From positions 3,286,001-3,350,000 of the forward strand of contig CP075492.1 in assembly GCA_021613535.1 (NCBI GenBank): 64,000 bases of DNA, read 5' to 3'. Source of the stretch: Adineta vaga. Lineage: Eukaryota; Rotifera. Position numbers and translations under genes: made by a program. The notes beneath the pieces are model-generated. The model had not been told where the DNA came from. It did no database searches and saw only the letters and a list, made by a program, of their open reading frames with translations. Shown here in pieces: positions 54,610-64,000 of the stretch (the stretch's first letter is position 1; each line of letters begins with the position of its first letter).

Positions 54610-57600
54610 TTAATAACGATCATATTCATCATCTCTCAAAAATAATTTCAATGTATTGTTCTTTCGTAAAGTTTTCATCACATAATTTTTCGTTACTTTT
54701 CCAATTTCGTTACGTCGCAAATCAAGTGTGGTCAGTGTCTACATGTATAATGATGAATTTAATTGAGATATAGAGAAAATAATTATGATATTTACCGTGT
54801 TATGTCGAAAGACAGCAGTTAATGCTTGTGCACCTTGATCGCCAATCACATTCGTAGCAAGATCAAGAAAAGTGAGTGTCTATTTTAATCAATCAAAACA
54901 TTACCAAAAAAAACCCACTGCATTATAACAAGAAAATTGAATTACGTTATTATTTGCAAAAGCATCAGCCAAATAATCAGCTCCATGTTGCTTAATTTTA
55001 TTATTACTAAGAATCAAAGTGGTAAGTGTCTGTGGCAAAAAAGATTCAGATAGAATATATGAGAAGAAAAACGAAGCTTAGAAATTTACCGTATTATGAC
55101 GTAAAGCATTACTCAATTCTTGAATGCCTTGATTTTTTATTTCATTCTGCTTAAGATCGAGTTTAGTAAGTGTCTACAACAAAAGAAAAATCACTGTTGA
55201 AATAAGAGAAAGAATAGTGGGGAAATATTGCCTTGTTATTTTGTAAGACATTAGCCAAATACTTGATTCCGTCATCTGCAATTGTATTATGAGAGAGAAT
55301 CAATGTAGTCAATGCCTATACGTAATAGTAGTCAGCATATATGAATAGACAAGAAATGAAATATACTTGAGTATTTTCTAAAACATTCGCTACATATTGC
55401 ATTGCTTCGTTATTAATCTTATTACGAGAGAGATTGAGCATCGTTAATGTCTATAAAAGAGAAATGATTCAGAAGAATTAACAAAGATTGAAACTCACAT
55501 TATTGTTTTGAAATGCCGTAGCTAAATGTTTCATGCCATCGACACTCAATGCATTATGTTGAAGATCGAGTGTGGCAAGAGTCTGTAGGGAAACACATCA
55601 GATATGAATACTCACATGATATGGATGGTGAAATTTACTTTATTATTTTGAAAAAAATTAATGAAATATTCGATTCCTTCAGCAGTGATTTCATTATTAC
55701 TAAGTTTGACTGCGATCAGTGTCTAAATGACAGAATATAGTGATATAGACGATGAAGAGACTTTATTTTACTTCATTGTTTTCAAGAGCTTTAGCCAAAT
55801 ATTGAATCCCTTCATTATCAATTTCGTTTTTACCTAAATCGAGTTCTGTCAATGTCTGCGTAAATGAAAGAACAATGATAAGAACAAAATAGAAAAACAA
55901 TACACAGATTTACATTGTTGTTTTTAAGAGTTTCAGCTAAATGTTGTGCTCCATCAGCGCCAATTTGATTTTCAGATAAATCGAGTGATTTCAATGTCTA
56001 ATTGAAATATAAATAGTATGACACAAGAAATAGAGACAGACAAAGATTTACAATATTCTTCTCTAAAACTTTTGCCAATTGTTCAGCTCCTTCAGGACCA
56101 ATTTTATTTTCACGAAGATTGAGTGTAATGACCGTCTATACAGAATTTCGATAATGAAAAACAAAAGTATAGTAATAAGGAATGTTTACATCATTATTTT
56201 CTAGAATCTTCGTCAAATGTTCAATTCCTCTATCGCCAATTGCATTAGAGGCAAGGTTTATCGTCGTAAGTGTCTGTAGATGAAAATCGTATGAAAATAG
56301 AAAACTATATAAACTCAAATTCACTTTATTATTTTGGAATGCATTTGCTAGATTTTCAATTCCTTTTGTACCAATCTTGTTATTTTCAAAATTTAATGTA
56401 TTGAGTGTCTATGTGTTAAATAGGTGATACGAATTCATGTAAGAAACAAAGTATATGACGTACTTTATTATTTTCAAATATATCAGCTAAATATTGAGCT
56501 CTTTCCATACCTTTCTCCTCATCTTTTAAATTAAATGTCATTAATGCCTATATGCATAAATTTAAATAGAAAACTTCGGAAAAAAACAAAAGAAAAATCG
56601 ATGACTGACTGTGTTACTTAATGAAGTATCAAGTTGTTCTTGTTGTTTATCTTGACCGGTAATTTCCGTATCTTCAAGGCTTATTGGTGTAGTTCTCTAT
56701 ACAAATATATAAAAACATAATAAAAAAAGAGAAAAATAAAGTTAACCATATCATTTTCGAAAGTTTTTTTCAAATATTGCATTTTCTCCTCTCCGATCTC
56801 ATTTCCTTTGAGACTGAGAGTAATGAGTGTCTGAAAAAAGAACCCAACTAATAGATGATCATCAAAAAGAATTCATTTTACTGTATTATCTCGAAATGCA
56901 TCTGCTAAATATTGTGCCCCTTCATCTTTTATAAGATTACCATAGAGACCAAGCTTGATGAGAGTCTTATGATAAAGAAGTATTGCAGATATTTTCGAAA
57001 AAAATCGAATATTCACTTTGTTATTTTGAAAAACTTTAGCTATTTGTTGAGCTCCAATATCACTAATGTAATTATTCTGTAGGAGGAGTGTATTGAGTGT
57101 CTATATAAAATATATGATGATGAATGTGAAATGAATTTTGAAAAGTAAAAGATATTTACATTATTATTTTCAAGAACAGATAATAAATAGTCAATACCAT
57201 CATCTTCAAGTTCATTTTGAATAAGACCGAGACTAGTGAGTGTCTGTAAATATGAACAGTAATATAATTAAGACAAACAAACAAACACAAATTTACTTGA
57301 TTATTTTCCAGAACAGAAGATAAATATTTAAGTCCATCATCACCAACCCAGTTATAAGATAGATCAAGTTCGATGAGTGTCTTCATGAGAAAATTAAAAC
57401 GTATTATTCAAATAGAATAATTTAAAATTTACAGTATTATTTTCAAGTAATTGTACGAAACATTCGACACCTTCAGGACAGAATTTATTCGTAGCCAATC
57501 GTAGTATCCTGATTGACTAAATAGAATTGTAATGATAATTACAAGCAAGATTAAGATAAGATCAAATTTACTTTATTATTACACAAAGCTTCAGTTAGAT

Positions 57601-60600
57601 ATTCGATACCTTCAGTACCATCAAGACCAATTCTATTTCTCGACAAATCAAATTCAACAAGTGTCTATCGAAAACAATTCATATACAAAATAAAATTACG
57701 ATGTACATTCAAACTCACCGTATTATTTCGAAGATAATCTGCAAGATATTTAACTCCTTCGAATCCAGTATTGACTCTGCTCAAATTAAGTGTTCTTAAA
57801 TTCTAAAGAAATCAATAAAACTATAACAGAAGAAAGAAAGAAAAAATTAATAATAACCGTATTTCTTTGAAGAACATCTATCAAATACCGAATTCCTGTA
57901 TTACGAAGTTTATTAAATCCAAGATCTAATGTAGTCAATGTCTAGAAGAAAATCTCATGAGCGAGATTAACAAATATGTCGAACAACTTACGGTCACATT
58001 TTGAAAAGCATTTGCTAACCATTGTATTCCTTGTTCTTCAATTTTATTATCAGCAAGTTTCAATATTGTCAAAGTCTATTTGATATAATCAATGAAAAGA
58101 TGATCATTTCATATTGAGAGATAAAATACTTTAGTATCTTGAAGTGCATTAGCTAAATATCGAAGTCCCTGATCTCCAATATCGTTATTATTCAAATTGA
58201 GTTCCACGAGTGTCTGAACAAAACATGAGAAATGAAATAAAACGAGAAGAAAAAAATTGGAATTTACTGTATTATTATGCAAGATATCTGTAAGATATAA
58301 AACTCCTTCGGTACGAATTTCATTTCCATCAAGTTCGAGATTGGTTAATGTCTATTGCAAAAACAATGAGAAAATGAAGTTTAGGAAAGAATTTTTACCG
58401 ATTTATTTCGTAAAGCTTTAGAAAGATATTCTGTTCCCATCACATCGATATGATTACCATTGAGATTAATTGCAGTTATGGTCTATTCGATAAATTGAGA
58501 TAAATATCAAAATATTCTAGTAAATTTACTGTATTATTTCGTAAGGCAACAGATAACAATCGAATTTCTTTGTAACCTATTTCTTTATTTTCAAGATTGA
58601 GTTTTATAAGTGTCTATAAACAAATTAGAATTAACAACATAAGAAAAAAGAAAATCTCTACCGTATGATTTTGTAATGTCTTAGTCAAATAATGAATCCA
58701 TTCTCCACCAATTTCATTCACAGCGAGATTATATGTCGTCAAACTCTATATAAAGATGATAATAAAATACTATATAAATACAAGTACAAATGTACCAATT
58801 TATTTCGTAAAGTTTGAGACAAATATCTTGCCGCATCAATTGTGATTGGATTACCTGTCATTCCTAATTCTGTTAATGTCTAGAAATAAAAGAATTCAAA
58901 ATAATAAACAAAGAAAGATTTAACAAAAAATATCTTCGCACAGTATTATATTGTAGAAAATCAGCGAGTTTATGTGCACCTTGATCAGATATTTGATTGT
59001 GTCCAAGTGTCAGTTCTTTGATTGCCTATATCATAGAGTTTAACATATGAAAGATAGTATCGAAGGAATTTTACCACGTTCATATTGTATACTAAAGCAA
59101 CAGCTAAAGATTCAGCACCACCATCACGAATTTTATTAAATCGGAGATTGATATTGTTCAATGTCTAGAAATCAGAAATAGAGAGAGAGAGAGAGAAAAG
59201 AGACAATTAGAACGTACTGTATTCTTCTGAAAAGATTCAGTTAGACTTTTAACACCGGCATTTCCTATTTGATTATTTGAAAGATCCAGTATACGAAGTG
59301 TCTATAAACTCCAATAGATAAAATGTATATATCATATAGAGAAATAATTATCTCTACCGTATTCGTTTTCAAAGCTACAGCTAGATGACTTACACCAGCA
59401 TTACCAATTTCATTTGCCGAAAGATTAAGTTGAATGATTGACTTTTGGAGAAAAAGAACAAACATGAATTTAAATCATATAGATTGTGTTCCATACTTTA
59501 TTTGTTTGTAAAGCATATGTAAGATATTGTGCACCGATAATTCCCAATCGATTGCTTGAAAGAGAGAGTGTAGTTAGTGTCTGTATAAAATGATAAATAT
59601 ACAATTGAGAAAGATAAAATAGAATTCAATTTACTGTATTAAGTCGTAGAATAGGAGCTAAAACTTGAATACCATCCGGTCCTAATTGATTGTAGCTCAG
59701 ATCCAGTTCAGTGAGTGTCTGTATTCAGAAGAATAAAAGTATAAAATAAAAGATTGAAATTATATTTACTGTGTTAAAGCCTAGAGTTTGGGCGAGACTT
59801 TTAGCTGCAATAGAACTGATTTGATTGCATGATAGATCGAGTTTAGTAAGTGTCTAGATAAATTTCAATAAATCTAAAAGAGAAGATCTGAAATAATGAT
59901 TCTTACATTGTTATTTTTTAAAGAATCAATTAGATATTGAATTCCTTCATTTCCAATTCCATTTCTTCCAATATCAAGTATTGTTATTGTCTGTAAGAAA
60001 AAAATCTTGATTATAGATTTCGAATGAAACGAAAAGAAATTTTTATTTACCTGATTCTTTTTTAAAGCATTAGCTAAATATACAATTCCATCGGATGTTA
60101 TTTCATTGTTTGAAAGTTTGAGTGTAGTTAAAATCTTTTATACAAATGAAAATCATTTCGATAAGAAGAAAAAAAAAGATTTACTGCGCCATTTTCTAAT
60201 GCATCAGCTAAATATTGAATTCCTTGACATCCAATTCTGTTCGATCCAAGATCGAGTGTAGTCAATGCCTTGGAAGAGATACAAAATAGATGATTGTTAA
60301 TGATAAGAAACTTACGGTATTAGTTCGAAGAGTATTAGCAAGATATTGAACGCCTTTATTTTCAATTTTATTCGATGCAAGATTGAGTGTATTCAACGAC
60401 TTTAAAGAAAATAAAGATTCAAATCGAAGATATGAAGAAACAAAGAAAATTACAGTGTTATTTGATATAGCCTTGTAAAGCATTAGCTAAACATTCTGCT
60501 CCATAATCTCCTATTTGATTATTTTCTAGATTAAGTATTTGAAGTGTCTAAAAACCAAGAATAACTATCGAATTTCTATCAATAGAATATTTACCATATT

Positions 60601-61080
60601 TCTCGGTATGACAAATGCAAGATGTTGAGCTCCATTATCTCCAATTTGATTACTCGAAAGATTTATATTACTCAATGTCTAAACGCGAAAATATCGAATA
60701 GAAAATATTAATAAATAAGAGATTTACTTTGTTATTTCCGCATGCGTTTGCAACATACTGAGCGCCTTGAGATTCGAGATGATTCGCTGAAAGATCAAGT
60801 ATTGTGATTGTCTAGTTTGAATAAAGAAAGTCTATAGATAAACACTACTGAATATGATTTACTCTGTTATTGAGTAGAGCATCAGCTAAATATTGAACAC
60901 CTTGATCTGATATACGATTTTTCGATAGATCAATTTTGAACAATGTCTACAAAGAATAACTACGAATGAAATATGAATAATATACAATAAAACTAACTGT
61001 ATTTTTTCGTAAAACATCAGCAAGTTGTTGAGCCCCTTTATCAGTAATTTTATTTTTTGTTAATTCAAGTATTTTTCCAG
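54610..61080 (-). repeat. Array of about 47 LRR exons, period about 137 bp
   Basis: Each unit is a roughly 84 nt exon encoding one 28-residue RI-type LRR (consensus TLTTLDLSxNxIGDxGAQYL plus AxALxNNT) followed by an intron of about 50-60 nt. All introns are phase 0: on the plus strand most units end AGTGTCT and start after TTAC. Units are diverged in both exon and intron, so the array is old. The units at about 56468-56548 and 56608-56695 are degenerate, the latter barely an LRR (SLEDTEITGQDKQQEQLDTS). Confidence 0.85.
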
Positions 61081-64000
61081 TCTGTATGAATAAAGAAACT
61101 TTGCGATAAAACGATATTTCAATGGAAGAAACTTTCTACTTTTAAAGTTTCATGCACTGGTTGTTGTTGATCACAATTCTGTATGATTCTATCCGTATCA
61201 TCATTTTGTAAATTGGAACTTAAAAATCAAATGAAAACAAAATCGATGTTTTCAAAGATCGAAAATCAATTACATTTCTTTCTGTTTTTGTTCATCAAAT
61301 ACTTGTTGCCAATAGGATTCAGCAATAACTTTTTCACGATCTGTTATTTGATGATCCATTGAATTTGTAAGGATATTGACTTGTTTCGAAGGAGTTAAAT
61401 TCGGTAATGGTGCTAGAGAAATAAACAAATCATTATTTGAATTATTTCATTTGATACAATCTTACGAATATGTTTATTTACAAGTAAAGAAGTCGTATCT
61501 GTATCGGAAACAATAACAGATTGTAATCGTTCTGATTTATCTAAAGATGAAAATGAATTATAAGAAATGATTAATATAAATATTGATTTTACTATTTGTT
61601 CTATGATGTCGACGTGATCCAAATAAATTTCTACACATCGAACAAAGATACATAAAGAATTGTCCAAGATAACATAGAATATTAAATGGTGGAGGTAAAA
61701 CAGTTTTATCTTTCATCTCATAAATTAACCAAAATCGTTGATTTCTCCATAAATCATTGGATTTTTCTTGAACACGTGTAATCTTTTCACTAAATAATAT
61801 CCATAATTAAATCCTTCGATATCATATTCAAAATAACCTGATTTTCTTACTTAAATAATGCAATAAGAACATTAAGAAGAAGTACATTCGATATAACTGT
61901 AAAACCAATTGCAAAAAAGAAAACAAATGTACCACTGATATCATTTTCTAAAATGATTTCATTGTGTATGTTTTTTATTTCGCCATAATTATTCAAATAT
62001 TTTTGTCTACATACCACTAACAGAATCATTATAAGGTTCAGCAACTTGTCCAAATACTTTCCATATACCCCAATTGAATAAATCTCGTAATAATTGCCAA
62101 TTCCATAATTCACTACTATCCACGATTATTCTTGGAATTTGTAATGATGTATTATCCGATGCATTTGGCCAAAGAATTTGTGAATTCGTTGTTAAAAGTG
62201 CCCAAGACGAAACCGAAAAACCAAAAAGAATAATAAGAATAAAACAGACAAAGATCATCATCGCATCTTTTGTCTAAAAGAAACAATTATTAAATGAATT
62301 TTTATAATCTTCAATATAATTTCACCATTTCATAGATCATTGTTAATTTTGGTCCTAATTGTTTCGATGTAGCAAAGAAGAACAGTATTCGAATATACCA
62401 AATGACACAAGAAATCGACATGAATATTCTATATAAAAAAAGATAATCAAGATCTTTGGACAAAGAGACAAGTTTGTACTCCATACACCATAAGTTTTCT
62501 TTTCAATCTCTCGGTACTCTCGATGAATAGGTGATCTGAACTGACATAAGAAGGATTAGAAAAAGCATGTTTCTGACAGACGAGATATATGAAACGCGTT
62601 CTCTAACCGTTCGCCTTGATCTGGACGTTCACTCCGGAAAGAGAAAGAAATAACTTACTTTGACCAAATGAAAAATATTCGTTGTTCAGACCATCGCGTA
62701 CCAAATGCTAATAAATAGAAAAGTATACCAGCTTGATCCATCCAATTCCATGAATTTGTACTATAATTATAATTCATTAGAAGTTGTGAAATAAACTAAA
62801 GATAAATAATTCATTTTCAAAAATTCCAAAGAAAGAAAAACAAACTTGATATAATTCATCAATAATTAAACTCCACATACAAATATGTAAGATTAATTCT
62901 GTGAATGAAATTGGTAAATTAAAATATCTATAATGATATTCCATATCAACATTGAATGGAAAATAGCCAACCAAAAGAATATAACTGAATACGAATAAAA
63001 AAGCAACGAAAAATACCTAAGTAAAAGAAATGAAAGAAAAGAATTTTCATTGAATTGATGCAAAACATCTTGTTTTTACTAAATTATTATAAAAACGTAT
63101 CACTGGTGCTTGATAAAACCATTTGATTCGTTTTAAATTATTTGAAATACTCCATCGATTTGATAAACCATCTTTTGGTGTTGCTACTTTATAAACAACA
63201 GTTGCTTCATAAGGATTCGATGAATTCGATTTCTTGAAAACATTTAAACAAAAACAAAAATTCTCAAATCATTCATTTTCATTTGTAATTACCGTTTTAG
63301 AATTATTTAAACTATTCTTAAATAAAGATGGACATAAAATTGGTAAAATTGGTATTAACGGAAAAAGTAATGCAGCAAATTTAATCTATAACGAAAGAAA
63401 ATAAAGACAAAATCTTTTCATTGAAATCTTTTTAACAAACCCAAAAAGTCGCCGAAATATTTAATAATCTTTGTTGATAATTAAATCGATGATACCACAT
63501 GATTTCTAAATGTTTTTGTATTGTATCACTTGCAAGAAATATTCGACAATTAGCACGTTGGGCAATATCCAATGGAAAACAATTATAAAATGTTGATGCT
63601 TTACATTCAAGTAATTTCAATGCAAAATCTTTATCTGTCGATAAACATTTATCAATAATCATTCGAGAATGTTGATCAAATTCTCTACAAAAAAGGAAAA
63701 TAATCATCAAATACGAAGAAAAAGAAATTTACTCGGCTGTATTTTCTAAACATCGTTTATTTTTTCTCACAATTTTTTCAGCTGAACTATAAATTTCAAC
63801 AGCAAGAAGACTTGCAACTATTTGATTCTAAAGAAAAATAATTTTCAATAAATATGAATAATTCAAATTACAATTCGTTTTACTCGACTTCTTGAACAAA
63901 GATATTTGGCAATTGCGGGTTTATTCATAAATATAAACCAAAGATAAAGTGCTTCAGTTTTTCTTCCATCGAATATTTTTGATAATGAAAGAAAATTTCG
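54610..64000 (-). CDS. TRPM-like cation channel fused to about 47 leucine-rich repeats (5' end outside window)
   Basis: The minus-strand exons from 64000 downward encode a TRPM-type core: ankyrin/TRPM-homology helices (LLECKASTFYNCFPLDIAQR, MWYHRFNYQQRLLNISATFW), membrane helices (FFVAFLFVFSYILLVGYFPF; ELILHICMWSLIIDELYQ; AMMIFVCFILIILFGFSVSS), the pore loop with LFNWGIWKVFGQVAEP (FGQ at 62046-62054), S6 (TVISNVLLLNVLIALF) and a TRP-domain-like helix (FWLIYEMKDKTVLPPPFNIL). The exon at 61140-61218 (SNLQNDDTDRI...HETLK) splices in phase 0 into the first LRR exon (60998-61080, ILELTKNKITDKGAQQLADV). About 47 LRR exons follow, ending with a stop at 54610. One exon (about 60453-60550) has a one-base shift near 60470. 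By family it is a plasma-membrane, probably Ca2+-permeable channel; the LRRs would be cytosolic. Confidence 0.75.

Noticed and set aside
54610-61080. Satellite or CRISPR-like array
   Set aside because: The regular 137 bp spacing is explained by one LRR exon plus one intron per unit; units are coding and diverged, not identical repeats with spacers.

Overview
The window looks like nuclear DNA of a bdelloid rotifer or close relative. The basis is inference from gene content: AT-rich DNA, very short introns (about 45-60 nt), two ADP-ribosyltransferase genes fused to kinesin-light-chain-like TPRs, a TRPM-type channel with an LRR array, several lineage-style 7TM receptors, single-pass or secreted proteins with a Thr-rich stalk and a beta-propeller (FG-GAP, Kelch, NHL), and genes of the kind often reported as horizontally acquired (pectate-lyase-like helix, expansin-like barrel, FAD oxidase fragment). 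No rRNA, tRNA or CRISPR was recognised.

Layout. 0-5 kb: a broken alpha-tubulin copy, a GNAT acetyltransferase with one internal stop, a 7TM receptor. 5-10 kb: an LRR remnant and a multi-exon FG-GAP gene. 10.9-15.3 kb: a clean seven-exon gene for a secreted protein with a duplicated domain and a His-rich repeat region. 15.5-16.4 kb: an inverted-repeat element carrying a LINE fragment. 16.5-23.1 kb: F-box gene, 7TM receptor, degenerate cullin. 24-27.5 kb: an unidentified broken gene and a Kelch gene. 27.5-31.9 kb: gene-poor, with an FAD-oxidase fragment and a probable non-autonomous transposon containing a nearly 300 bp palindrome. 32-43 kb: ART-TPR gene, small secreted protein, three-exon glycosidase-like gene, 7TM receptor, pectate-lyase-like gene, VWA protein. 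43-49.3 kb: UBC-type E2 fragment, NHL gene, TPR fragment, small membrane protein. 50-54.2 kb: PAN/expansin-like gene and a second, damaged ART-TPR gene. 54.6-64 kb: one minus-strand gene whose 5' part encodes a TRPM-like channel and whose 3' part encodes about 47 LRRs, one per exon; its start lies beyond the window.

Two signals stand out. First, the exon phases join the TRPM-like channel and the LRR array into one reading frame, an unusual architecture. Second, about 17 short G-rich/C-rich sequences related to a TGTGGG-type repeat are scattered through the window. Most form a G-arm/spacer/C-arm inverted pair, several have a shared ATCTTGAGGGTG end, and several sit exactly where a gene fragment stops (tubulin, LRR, E2, TPR, FAD oxidase, end of the ART-TPR gene). 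They may be a miniature inverted-repeat mobile family or scars of break repair with telomere-like seeds.

Many otherwise good genes carry one single-base frameshift or one internal stop. From sequence alone I cannot separate pseudogene decay from assembly error. Exon boundaries were placed by eye from GT/AG sites and reading-frame phase.
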